From positions 248,001 to 312,000 of the forward strand of contig NZ_JALIEC010000006.1 in the NCBI RefSeq assembly GCF_022867865.1: a DNA stretch of 64,000 nucleotides. The letters run 5' to 3'. How positions within the stretch are numbered: position 1 is the first letter of the stretch; the number at the start of each line of letters is the position of its first letter. Below the pieces are notes generated by a model. The model did no database searches and was not told the DNA's origin. It was given only the letters and a program-made list of their open reading frames with translations. The position numbers were made by a program, and so were the translations under genes. Shown here one piece after another: positions 53,515 to 61,922 of this stretch. The DNA is from Phaeobacter sp. J2-8 (GTDB taxonomy: Bacteria; Pseudomonadota; Alphaproteobacteria; Rhodobacterales; Rhodobacteraceae).

Positions 53515-54248
53515 AACAGGCGGAGATTTCCGATCGCGGTCTGGTGCGCCTTTTGCCTGCGACCTATCACAAACCGCCGGCCCTGCGCGGGCTTGTCGAT
53601 AGTGATGATGAGCTTGATATTCTTGCCGAGATCGAAGGTTTGACCAGCGGGCGGCTTTTGGCGGAACGGGGCCGCAACCCGCATCTGGATCCGCGTGAAT
53701 TGGCCTGGCAGCGCCGAAGCCACGATTTGCGGCTGTATGGTGACAGCCATATCAATGCGGCCTTCACCTATACCCGGGCGGGGGGCAATCGTTTCAACAC
53801 CGAAGCGCGCGGCGCGTGGTATTGCGCCTGGAATGTGATGGTGTCGGTCAGCGAAGTCGCCTGGCACCGGACAAGGGAGCTGGGGTTTACTGGCTGTTAT
53901 GACGACAGCGCCCGCTATGTCGAGCTGCTGGCGGATTTCATCGGGGTCTTTGACGATATGACCGATGAACCGGATCACCCGGCGCTTCATGCCGACCCCG
54001 ATATTGGCTATCCCGAAGGTCAGAGCCTTGCGCAGCATCTTCGCCGTCACGGGTCGCGCGGGTTGATTTACCCATCTGTGCGCGCACCGGGCAGCGATCT
54101 CGGGGGCGATCGGGGTCGCGATATGGGGGGCGGCAAAAATTGTCTTGTGTGTTTTGATCCCCGTGCGATCCAGAATGTGCGCCCCGGCGCATCCTGGGAT
54201 CTGGTGTGGGACGGCACGCCGGATTACGCGATCAATGCGGTGGCCTGA
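53511..54248 (+). CDS. RES-domain toxin (NAD-degrading type)
   Basis: A 245-residue RES toxin. The RES core is visible as Arg in GNRFNTEARGAWYCAW, Glu in VSVSEVAWHRTREL and Ser in RGLIYPSVRAPG. Known members (MbcT, ParT, Res) deplete or phosphorolyse NAD or modify a metabolic enzyme. It overlaps the antitoxin gene. An N-terminal extension (about 60 residues before the core) is longer than in the smallest RES toxins. On a plasmid such a module supports stable inheritance by post-segregational killing. Confidence 0.92.
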   Translation: MKQAEISDRGLVRLLPATYHKPPALRGLVDSDDELDILAEIEGLTSGRLLAERGRNPHLDPRELAWQRRSHDLRLYGDSHINAAFTYTRAGGNRFNTEARGAWYCAWNVMVSVSEVAWHRTRELGFTGCYDDSARYVELLADFIGVFDDMTDEPDHPALHADPDIGYPEGQSLAQHLRRHGSRGLIYPSVRAPGSDLGGDRGRDMGGGKNCLVCFDPRAIQNVRPGASWDLVWDGTPDYAINAVA

Positions 54249-54279
54249 TCGTCGGGGTCCAGACCCATAAACCCAGACC

Positions 54280-54573
54280 TCAGCGGTTGCCGTCGATCCA
54301 TTTCGACATCAATCCTTTGTCGCGAAAACATTCGTCCGGCACGGCACGTTGTTTGATCCGGGCCAGACGTTCCGCAAAAGCGACCTGTTTCGATGTCGGG
54401 CGACCGTCCTGCGGGGCAGGCTTGACCTTGGTCTGGGCATCAATCCAGGCGCTGAGCGCGCGGCGATCCTGCTGAACCTCCCAAGGTAACGAGATCCGGT
54501 TCCGTTGTGCCAGTGACCGGGCATAGGCAATCTGTCGGGGCGTCGCGGGCAGGGTGTAACTGGAATTTTCCAT
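54280..54573 (-). CDS. Small protein with two tandem ~38-residue repeats, LexA-box promoter
   Basis: A 97-residue basic protein I cannot name. It consists of two related repeats: TPRQIAYARSLAQRNRISLP (then WEVQQDRRALSAWIDAQ) and TSKQVAFAERLARIKQRAVP (then DECFRDKGLMSKWIDGNR). Both end in a W-I-D motif. The repeats resemble short helical DNA-binding or SAP-like modules, but this is only an impression. GGAGAA upstream sets the ATG at 54573. A GAAC-N7-GAAC box 35 bp before the start suggests SOS induction. It is convergent with the RES toxin gene. Confidence 0.7.
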   Translation of the reverse strand: MENSSYTLPATPRQIAYARSLAQRNRISLPWEVQQDRRALSAWIDAQTKVKPAPQDGRPTSKQVAFAERLARIKQRAVPDECFRDKGLMSKWIDGNR

Positions 54574-54975
54574 TGAAACGTTCTCCTTTCGGCTTGAAAC
54601 GAACATAGAACAGAACGAGAACAAAATCAAGACCCCGGCGAAAATCGGGGCATTCACCCGGCGAAATCGGTGTTTTGGCGGCGGGCGTTTGCCCCTTGGT
54701 GATCTGGCGGGCGGCACCGGGGATCACGCCGCATTTGGCACCATGCCGGCGCAGGGCAGGCATAGGGCGGGCATTGGCGAGGTGGGGCGCAACTGTGGTA
54801 AAGCTTGAAATCTGCGGCGAAATCGGGTCTATCCAGCCACATGAACGTTAGGACCCGGTGAAATCCCGGGTGGCTCTTCCGGCCGCTGATCCGCCGGACA
54901 ACCCTGAAAATTCCCGAAAAACGCCGCCGTCCGTCTTGTCACAGACGCTCTGGCACAGGGTCTTGGATTGCTCTT
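54574..54975. other. Intergenic region between the SOS-type small gene and sulP
   Basis: About 400 bp without a supported gene. It holds the LexA box (54608) next to the small gene, and a GC-rich segment. Open frames here lack ribosome sites. The sulP ATG at 54976 has no strong ribosome site. No other repeats were noticed. Confidence 0.4.
54608..54622 (-). promoter_or_regulatory. LexA box (GAAC-N7-GAAC)
   Basis: GAACAGAACGAGAAC fits GAAC-N7-GAAC, the SOS box of Rhodobacter-type alphaproteobacteria (GTTC-N7-GTTC on the coding strand). Additional GAAC copies at 54601 and 54613 make the region repetitive. It lies 35 bp upstream of the small gene on the minus strand, overlapping its likely promoter. 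Confidence 0.65.
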
Positions 54976-56473
54976 ATGATTTCACTTTCTGACTACCGAC
55001 AGCAATGGTTCGGCAATATACGCGGCGATGTGCTGGCGGGGATTGTTGTTGCGCTGGCCCTCAATCCCCGAGGCGATCGCATTTTCCATCATTGCGGGCG
55101 TGGACCCCAAGGTGGGTCTTTATGCCTCTTTTTCGATTGCGGTGATCATCGCCTTTACCGGCGGACGGCCCGGCATGATTTCGGCCGCCACCGCCGCGAC
55201 CGCGGTGCTTATGGTGACGCTGGTCAAGGAATACGGTCTTGAATATCTGTTGGCCGCAACCGTGCTGGCCGGGTTGTTGCAGATCGGCGCCGGGCTGCTG
55301 AAACTTGGGCGTTTCATGCGCTATGTGTCGAAATCGGTGATGACCGGTTTTGTGAACGCGCTGGCGATCCTGATCTTTATGGCGCAATTGCCAGAGCTGA
55401 ACCCGGCCAACGCCGGGGTGACATGGCTGACCTATGCGCTTGTCGCTGTCGGGCTGGCGATCATCTATCTCTTTCCCCGGATCACGACGGCGGTGCCCTC
55501 GCCTTTGGTGACCATCGTTTTGTTGACGCTGGTTGTTCTGGTCATGGGCTGGGATGTCCGCACGGTGGGCGACATGGGCGCATTGCCGGATACGCTGCCG
55601 GTGTTTTTGATCCCGGATATTCCGCTGACATTCGAGACGCTGGTAATCATCTTTCCCTATTCCGCCGCGGTTGCGGTGGTGGGCCTGTTGGAAAGCCTGA
55701 TGACCCAGAACATCGTCGATGATTTGACCGACACCAGATCCAACCGCAATCAGGAATGTATCGGTCAGGGCATTGCCAATACCGCAACCGGGTTTATCGG
55801 CGGCATGGCGGGCTGTGCGATGATTGGCCAATCCATCATCAACGTGAAATCCGGGGGACGCGGGCGGCTTTCGGCCTTTACCGCCGGGGCGGTCCTGTTG
55901 GTGCTGGTTGTGGGGCTGGGCGATCATGTGGCGCGCATTCCGATGCCGGCGCTGGTGGCGATCATGATCATGGTGTCGATCGGCACCTTTTCCTGGTCGT
56001 CGATCAAGGCGCTGCGGGTGCATCCGCGCTCGTCCTCGATCGTGATGATCGCAACCGTGGTGACCGTGGTTTATACCCACAATCTTGCCATTGGGGTGCT
56101 GGTCGGGGTGCTGCTGTCGGGGATCTTCTTTGCGGGCAAGATTGCCCAGCTTTTCCGCATCTCTTCCAGCCTGTCTGCGGATGGGCGCGAACGCACCTAT
56201 CTGCTTGAGGGTCAGCTGTTCTATGGGTCGGTCGAAGATTTCGCAGATGCTTTCGATTTCCGCGAGGCGCTGGATCGTGTCATCATCGACGTGAGTTGCG
56301 CGCATATCTGGGATATCAGTTCGGTTCAGGCGCTGGACATGGCGATCCTGAAATTCCGCCGTGACGGCGCCGAGGTCGAGGTGGTCGGTATGAATTCGGC
56401 CACAGAAACGCTCGTTGACAAGCTTGCCATTCATGACAAGCCGGGCGCGATGGACAGGTTGATGGGACACTGA
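54976..56473 (+). pseudogene. SulP-family anion transporter with STAS domain, frameshifted near the N-terminus
   Basis: A SulP (SLC26-like) secondary transporter. The first 29 residues (MISLSDYRQQWFGNIRGDVL, then AGIVVALAL) are in one frame, and IPEAIAFSIIAGVDPKVGLYASF onward is in the next. One extra A at about 55063 explains the break, and repair gives about 498 residues. About ten membrane segments (GGRPGMISAATAATAVLMVTLVKEYG; IAVVGLLESL-like VAVVGLLESLMTQNIVDDLT) precede a cytoplasmic STAS domain (EGQLFYGSVEDFADAFDF, VIIDVSCAHIWDISSVQALD). Substrates of relatives are sulfate, bicarbonate or carboxylates. It is followed by a universal stress protein gene, a recurrent pairing. Confidence 0.87.
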
Positions 56474-56485
56474 GGGGGGATAACC

Positions 56486-57337
56486 ATGGACAAGATACTG
56501 ACAATGCTGGACGGGTCGGCCTATTCCGAAAGCGTCTGTCATCACACGGCCTGGATTGCGCAGAAGCTGAATGCCGGGGTTGTGGCGATGCATGTGCTGG
56601 GCCGCCGTGAGGGCGCGGCCTCGACCAATCTTTCCGGCGCGCTCAGCCTTGGGGCGCGCTCGGCCCTGCTGGAGGAGCTTGCCGGGCTGGACGCAAAGCG
56701 CGCGAAACTGGCGCAGGCCAAAGGCCATGCCATCCTGGAGGACGCAAAAGCGATCCTGGAGCAAGACGGGGTTCCATCGGTCGATCTGCGGTTGCGCCGG
56801 GGTGATCTTCTGGATGCGGTGCGCGCGCTTGAGGGCGACATTCGCGCCATCACCATCGGCAAACGCGGCGAAGGGGCGGATTTCGCCTCGGGCCATCTGG
56901 GGTCGAACCTGGAACGGGTTGTGCGGGTCTCAAAGGTGCCGGTTTTTGTCGCCTCGCGCGAGTTCCGGCCAATTTCCAGGGTTCTGGTGGCCTATGACGC
57001 CAGCGCCAGCGCCAAGGTCGCCATCGAACGCATGTCGATCAGCCCGGTTTTCAGCGATCTTGACGTTTGTGTGCTTTGTGTGGCGCAGGATGACGCCCGC
57101 GCCCGCCAAACCGCAGGCGAGGCGGTGGCAAAGCTTCGCTCGGTCGATATCACGGCATCGGCGCGCACCGCCACCGGCGACCCGGAGGAGGTTCTGGGCG
57201 AGTTGGTTCGCAAAGAAGGTTTCGACCTTCTGGTCATGGGGGCCTATGGGCACAGCCGGATCAGACGTCTGATCATCGGGTCGACCACCACGGCGATGAT
57301 CCAATCGGTCAAGATCCCGGTGTTGCTTTATCGGTGA
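56486..57337 (+). CDS. Tandem-domain universal stress protein (UspA family)
   Basis: A 283-residue protein of two UspA domains. The second keeps the ATP-binding motif MGAYGHSRIRRLIIGSTTTAMI (G-2X-G-9X-G-S/T); the first has only a partial version (IGKRGEGADFASGHLGSNLERVV). It lies 12 bp after sulP with a GGGGGATAACC leader and is surely co-transcribed. USPs with SulP or other membrane transporters often act as nucleotide-dependent partners; here that is inference. Confidence 0.92.
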   Translation: MDKILTMLDGSAYSESVCHHTAWIAQKLNAGVVAMHVLGRREGAASTNLSGALSLGARSALLEELAGLDAKRAKLAQAKGHAILEDAKAILEQDGVPSVDLRLRRGDLLDAVRALEGDIRAITIGKRGEGADFASGHLGSNLERVVRVSKVPVFVASREFRPISRVLVAYDASASAKVAIERMSISPVFSDLDVCVLCVAQDDARARQTAGEAVAKLRSVDITASARTATGDPEEVLGELVRKEGFDLLVMGAYGHSRIRRLIIGSTTTAMIQSVKIPVLLYR

Positions 57338-57401
57338 ATTGGCGGATTGTCTGTTTGCAGGCGCATGCGGGAAATAGGGGCGGGTTTTCGGGTGCGGTGA
57401 T

Positions 57402-58319
57402 CTATTTGCCAGTCCCGTGTGTTCCAGCCCCGGATGTATCACCCCTGCGCAGCGGTCTTCCGGTTCGCAGGACCGAAGCGGCCCCAAGGATCAGCGCCGC
57501 GCCAATCCAGAAGCCCGGCGATGGAACCTCGTCAAATACCAGATAGCCGACGCTGGTTGACAGGATCAGGCTGAGATAGCCCAAAATCCCGAGAAAGCTG
57601 GCCTCGGCCAGACGGTGCGCGTTCAGGAAACAGAACTGTGCACATTGCGCAAAGACCCCGATGCTTAGCAGGGCAAGCAGATGCTGCGATGCAATTGGCG
57701 TCCAGTGGAGCCAGGCCATCGGCGCGCTGAATGCGGTCAGGCCCAGCGTGTAAAACCCCATCAGGACCACCACCGGCGCGGCGCGCAATCGGCGGGTTGT
57801 GGTCACCGCGGCGACCCCACAGAGCACCCCGCCAAACATGGCCGGCACCGCCCAGTTCAGGTCGATCTGGCCGGGGTTCAACGCGATCAACACCCCGACA
57901 AAGGCCACCGCCGCCGCCAGCCACCGGGTTAGGCTGATGCGTTCGCCCAGGACCAGCGCGGCCAGGATCATCATCAGGGCCGGGCGGGTAAAGCCGATGG
58001 CCGAGACCAGCGCAAATTGCAGGCGCGGCATGGCATAGAAGTTCAGCGTCAGGGCGCCGGTGGCAAACACCACCCGCAGCAGATGCAGGCCGGGATCGGC
58101 AATGGCGACAAAATCCGCCCGCCGCCGCCAGACCCAGGGCGCCATCAGCACCATGCCGACCAGCGCGCGCAGAAACACGATCTGGCTAGAGGCATAGCCC
58201 AGCCCCAGCGCCTTGACGATCGACAGCGACCAGATGTTCAGCGCCATATCCGCCAGAAGCCACATGCCGCCCAAGCGATTGTCGGGGTCGGGTTGCAGCG
58301 CCGGGCGGGGCGGATCAAC
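57402..58319 (-). CDS. EamA/DMT-family transporter (RhaT/YdcZ superfamily)
   Basis: A drug/metabolite transporter with ten hydrophobic segments in two EamA repeats (repeat 1 from LGGMWLLADMALNIWSLSIVKALG; repeat 2 near the middle). The conserved VLGERISLTRWLAAAVAFVGVLIALNPG and FDEVPSPGFWIGAALILGA end each repeat. I place the start at the GTG at 58319, which overlaps the end of the PIG-L gene; ATG 58265 would trim the tail before TM1. It is last in the ROK-PIG-L-EamA operon and may export a deacetylation product or amine. Confidence 0.85.
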   Translation of the reverse strand, partial: VDPPRPALQPDPDNRLGGMWLLADMALNIWSLSIVKALGLGYASSQIVFLRALVGMVLMAPWVWRRRADFVAIADPGLHLLRVVFATGALTLNFYAMPRLQFALVSAIGFTRPALMMILAALVLGERISLTRWLAAAVAFVGVLIALNPGQIDLNWAVPAMFGGVLCGVAAVTTTRRLRAAPVVVLMGFYTLGLTAFSAPMAWLHWTPIASQHLLALLSIGVFAQCAQFCFLNAHRLAEASFLGILGYLSLILSTSVGYLVFDEVPSPGFWIGAALILGAASVLRTGRPLRRGDTSGAGTHGTGK

Positions 58320-60630
58320 CGCGCGGGGCACAGAGGTTGGCCATAAGCCGGAATGCGCCCGGCACACCTTTTTCCATCTGGTGGTGCAGGATCAGGGCGC
58401 AATGCACGTGCCGCCCCTTGCCGATGTCGGCCACCAACAACGCGCCGTGGTGCGGGTCTTCGTCGGGGTCGGCCATTTCGAGAAGTGGGGTATAGGCTGT
58501 GTCCCAGCGCTTGGCGAAATACAGCCCGCGTTCCTTGTGCCAACCGGCCCAGTCCGCTTCGGTGATCTGGTTGGGATGGGACAACAGCGGGTGATCGGCC
58601 AGCGGCGTGACCTTGGCGTTTTCATTGGTAACCCGCCAGCGCAGCGACGGTTGGCCGATTTCCAGCGGTGCGGGGGGCGTGGTGTCGGGGTGCCAATTGT
58701 CCCAGGGACGATGGTAGAGCGTGACCAGCGTGCCGCCGTTTTTGACCCAATCGTGCAGTCGTGGCATGGCCGGGGCCAGCGCCGGGCGGAACCGCATGGC
58801 AAAGATGCCGATGACCAGGGTGTCAAACCCGGCAAGCGCGCTGTCGCTGGCGATTTGATCGTCGCTGAGGGCGGTGACATCCGCGCCCATCCGATCCAGC
58901 CAGTGATCGACCCGGTCATTGCCGCCACCGATATAGCCGATGCGGGCCTCGGGCAGGGCGGCGTCAATCACGGACAGCTGCATCTGTGCCGGGGTGATCA
59001 ATGCACGCGGGTCGATATGGTCGTGGGCGATCTGGCGCTGGGTCTGGCCCAGATCTCCGTTCAGTCGCAGTGGCAGATCATAGCGCCCCGCTGCGACATC
59101 GGCGGGCAGGGTCACGGACAGGCCGGTGTCGTTTTGCGTGGCGCTCCACCCGGCGGGTAGGTCCAGCGTCGGCGTTGCGCCGGTGGGGTGAATGTCGCGC
59201 AGGTGCAGATCTATGTCCCGTGCCGGGGCGCGGCGGTTGACCACATCCAGCATCGGCGTCAGCCGGGCCGATGTGGCGGGCAGAACCAGCGGCGGGGTTT
59301 CAAACGGCACATAGGTCGTGCTGGTGACACCGGCGGTGGTGATCGCAACCTCGACACAGGGCGCGCGCGGGGCGCCGGGCAGATAGCTGTCGGGATAGGG
59401 ATCGGCCAGTGGCGCGTCGGGGGTCACACTCAGTGTATCGTCGGCATGGAGCCAGCCGTCGGGCAGGGCAGGTGCATGGCGCAGTTGGTCGGCATCGCCC
59501 GTACGCTGTTCCACCTGAAACCCGGTGCTGTCGCCGGGGCGCAGGGTGTCGCGATCCAGCGTGGCGCGCAGCTCGACCCCGGCGGCGATGCGCAGGGCGG
59601 TGGCCAGTTGCTGTTGTTTGCGCCTCAGCTTGTGGTGCAGATCCGGCGGGCAGGCCGCGAGATCCAGCGCGCCATGGGCGGCGGACAATTCCGCCACCAC
59701 CGCGCGGCGATCGGGGAAAGCGGCCAAAGCGGCGTCGATATGCATCTGGGCGGCGGCATTGCCCAGATCCGCCAGCGTTTGTGGCAGACCGTCGGCAATT
59801 GTGGTGTCGGGGCCGGTCGTGCGGCGGTTGGCCAGATGCAGCGGCCAGTTGCGTTCCGCGCCCGGGGCGACCCAATTGCCCATGGCCTGGGTCTTGTGAA
59901 AGGCGCGGCTGTGCTGGCCCAGCATGGCATAGCTGGTGCCGGTGATTTCCTCGATCCCGTCGGCGGACACGGTCAGCGTCGCCGGGGGCGGGGGCAGATC
60001 GTCGTCATAGGCCTGACCCGCGCCGGACCACGCCGGAAGATAGAGTTTCTTGACCTGCCAGACCGGCAGGGTGCTGCCGCCATAGGTGGGGTCCGCCGCC
60101 AGATCAAAGACGCGATGCGCGGCCTCGGTCATGGCGCGGTGGTGGCCGTGTTGACCAGGAATGTCGAGAAAGGTCGGGCAGATGATGTCGGGCCGTTCCA
60201 GCCGCAGGATGTCGACAAAGCGCGCCAGCGTCCGGGCCTCGTCCCATTTGGCCAGAGTTTCCTTGCCGGATTTGGAAAAGCCGAAATCAAAGATCGTGTC
60301 ATCGGGGAATTGCGACAGCCAGTACATCCGCAGGTTCAGCGCATCTGAGGCGCGTTCCATTTCGGCGGTGCGCAAGACGCCAAGCGCCTCGGTCGCTTCG
60401 GTGCCGATGTCGTTCTGGCCGCCTTCGCCCCGGGTGGAACAGGCATAAGACAGATCCACGCCATCGCGAAATCCCATCGCCGCCAGCATGGCCGAGGTTT
60501 CGTCATCGGGATGTGCGCCGGTGTTCATGAAGCTGACGGTCGAGGTCAGCGGCACAAGTGCGCGCCACAGACGCAGGATTTGGGGTTGCGCGGCCTGGCG
60601 CGCGATGCGGGTTTGGTCGGTCAGGGGCAT
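58315..60630 (-). CDS. Large PIG-L (LmbE-like) deacetylase with C-terminal extension
   Basis: A 771-residue protein. The N-terminal 230 residues form a PIG-L/LmbE zinc deacetylase: metal motif GAHPDDE (near residue 38) with TRGEGGQND, and the third ligand in QHGHHRAMTEAA. The middle has beta-rich segments (EVAITTAGVTSTTYVPFET, NRRAPARDIDLHLRDIHPTG), and the C-terminus resembles a ThuA/glutamine-amidotransferase-like fold (RIGYIGGGNDRVDHWLDRMG, DTLVIGIFAMRF, VKNGGTLVTLYHRPWDNW). LmbE enzymes remove N-acetyl from GlcNAc-type sugars. It follows ROK by 3 bp, next to a sugar importer, so the substrate is probably an N-acetylated sugar or glycoside taken up by that importer. Confidence 0.88.
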   Translation of the reverse strand: MPLTDQTRIARQAAQPQILRLWRALVPLTSTVSFMNTGAHPDDETSAMLAAMGFRDGVDLSYACSTRGEGGQNDIGTEATEALGVLRTAEMERASDALNLRMYWLSQFPDDTIFDFGFSKSGKETLAKWDEARTLARFVDILRLERPDIICPTFLDIPGQHGHHRAMTEAAHRVFDLAADPTYGGSTLPVWQVKKLYLPAWSGAGQAYDDDLPPPPATLTVSADGIEEITGTSYAMLGQHSRAFHKTQAMGNWVAPGAERNWPLHLANRRTTGPDTTIADGLPQTLADLGNAAAQMHIDAALAAFPDRRAVVAELSAAHGALDLAACPPDLHHKLRRKQQQLATALRIAAGVELRATLDRDTLRPGDSTGFQVEQRTGDADQLRHAPALPDGWLHADDTLSVTPDAPLADPYPDSYLPGAPRAPCVEVAITTAGVTSTTYVPFETPPLVLPATSARLTPMLDVVNRRAPARDIDLHLRDIHPTGATPTLDLPAGWSATQNDTGLSVTLPADVAAGRYDLPLRLNGDLGQTQRQIAHDHIDPRALITPAQMQLSVIDAALPEARIGYIGGGNDRVDHWLDRMGADVTALSDDQIASDSALAGFDTLVIGIFAMRFRPALAPAMPRLHDWVKNGGTLVTLYHRPWDNWHPDTTPPAPLEIGQPSLRWRVTNENAKVTPLADHPLLSHPNQITEADWAGWHKERGLYFAKRWDTAYTPLLEMADPDEDPHHGALLVADIGKGRHVHCALILHHQMEKGVPGAFRLMANLCAPRG

Positions 60631-60633
60631 GTG

Positions 60634-61818
60634 TCAGATCGCATATTGATTGGGGGTGAAAAGACGGTCGAGAACAAGCGCCGCCGCGCCAAGCGTGGCG
60701 GTCATGCGTCCCGACTGGCCGCGCATCATGCGGGGCAGGGGGTGTTCGGGGCGGTTGGCCACAGAGCGATCCGGCAGCACCGCGCCAGAAATCAGCGCAT
60801 CCAGAAGCGCGTCGGGCATGGCGCCGCCAAGCACAATTGTCGCCGGGTCAAACAGGTTTTCAACAATGCCGGCCGCTTGTGACAGGGCGTTGCGCGCCTG
60901 ATCCAGCCAGCGGGAAAGGTCGGGGTCGCCCTGTTGAAACAGCCGGTCAAGGTCGGCAATATCCAGACGGCGACCCAGCGATTGATTGACCGACAGGCGG
61001 CTGAGCCGGGATTCAAGCGGCGCGGTGCCATCGGGGCCGTGGATCGGCAGCTGGCCGATTTCACCCGCATTGCCAAAGGCGCCGGTGACCAATTGGCCAT
61101 TGTGAATGATGCCAAGCCCCAGACCGGTGCCGAAATAGAGATAGGCAAAACTGCCGACGCCCTGCGCCACCCCGCCAAGCCGTTCGGCCATGGCGGCGGC
61201 ATTGGCGTCATTGGCGATTTCAACCGGACCTTCCAGCGCCTCGGACAGAAGCGTGCCGGGATCGGTGTCTTCCCATCCGGGAAGATCCGCCGACAGACCG
61301 GACAGGCCGGTGCGGCCAAAGGGGCCGGGCATGACGATGCCGGTGCCGATCAACCGGTCTGGGGCGATGCCGGCCTTGGCGATCAGGGCATCGCGCCGGG
61401 TGCGAATCGCCCGGGCGACCTGATCCGGGTGGGGATCGGAAATTGTGCTGCGACTGGCGACAATCTGGTGCCCTGCAAGATCGACCAAGGCGATGAAAAA
61501 CGCATCTGGCCGGATTTCCACCCCCAGCGCAAACCCCCCGACAGGGTCCAGCCCATAGAGCACCGCAGGCAGGCCACGCGCGCCGGCACGCGTGCCCATT
61601 TCACGCACCAGACCCTCGGCCATCAGGCCGGAAATTATGTTTGAAACCGCCTGTGTAGACAGGCCCAGATCGCGGGCCAGCTCTGCTCTGCCACGGGCGC
61701 CGGCGGCATGAATGCGGCCCAGAACGTTTTGACGGTTCAGGTTGCGGGACCGTTCGGCATTGGCCCCCTTGGGGCTGCGCTGGGCCGGTGCCTGAGATTT
61801 GGGCGGAATTATTTGCAT
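60634..61818 (-). CDS. ROK-family transcriptional regulator (NagC/XylR-like)
   Basis: A 394-residue ROK regulator: N-terminal winged helix (NRQNVLGRIHAAGARGRAELARDLGLSTQAVSNIISGLMAEGLVREMG) and a sugar-kinase-like ROK domain (GFALGVEIRPDAFFIALVDLAG, GTGIVMPGPFG, EIANDANAAAMAERLGG, YLYFGTGLGLGIIHNGQL, GNAGEIGQLPI). The usual zinc motif CxCGxxGCxE after GEIGH is absent, replaced by IHGPDGTAPLESR. It is divergent from the binding-protein gene, with two abutting palindromes between, and is the likely repressor of both directions, induced by a sugar. Confidence 0.92.
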   Translation of the reverse strand: MQIIPPKSQAPAQRSPKGANAERSRNLNRQNVLGRIHAAGARGRAELARDLGLSTQAVSNIISGLMAEGLVREMGTRAGARGLPAVLYGLDPVGGFALGVEIRPDAFFIALVDLAGHQIVASRSTISDPHPDQVARAIRTRRDALIAKAGIAPDRLIGTGIVMPGPFGRTGLSGLSADLPGWEDTDPGTLLSEALEGPVEIANDANAAAMAERLGGVAQGVGSFAYLYFGTGLGLGIIHNGQLVTGAFGNAGEIGQLPIHGPDGTAPLESRLSRLSVNQSLGRRLDIADLDRLFQQGDPDLSRWLDQARNALSQAAGIVENLFDPATIVLGGAMPDALLDALISGAVLPDRSVANRPEHPLPRMMRGQSGRMTATLGAAALVLDRLFTPNQYAI

Positions 61819-61830
61819 GACCTCTTAATA

Positions 61831-61864
61831 ACTCAAATATCTTGAGTGCTCAATCAAGTTGAGT
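61831..61864. promoter_or_regulatory. Pair of 17-bp palindromes, candidate ROK operators
   Basis: ACTCAA-N5-TTGAGT (61831..61847) is directly followed by GCTCAA-N5-TTGAGT (61848..61864), two half-site pairs with an exact 17-bp period in the divergent promoter between the ROK gene and the sugar-binding-protein gene. Their number, symmetry and position fit ROK repressor operators; binding is inferred. Confidence 0.65.
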
Positions 61865-61922
61865 TAATCCTGAGGAACAATTCATAAGAATGTCAGAAAA
61901 ACTACATTCAGGGAGACGACCA

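Noticed and set aside
55061-56896. 611-codon open frame opposite SulP and USP
   Set aside because: Crosses two unrelated plus-strand genes and is rich in His/Gln/Arg, typical of a shadow frame.
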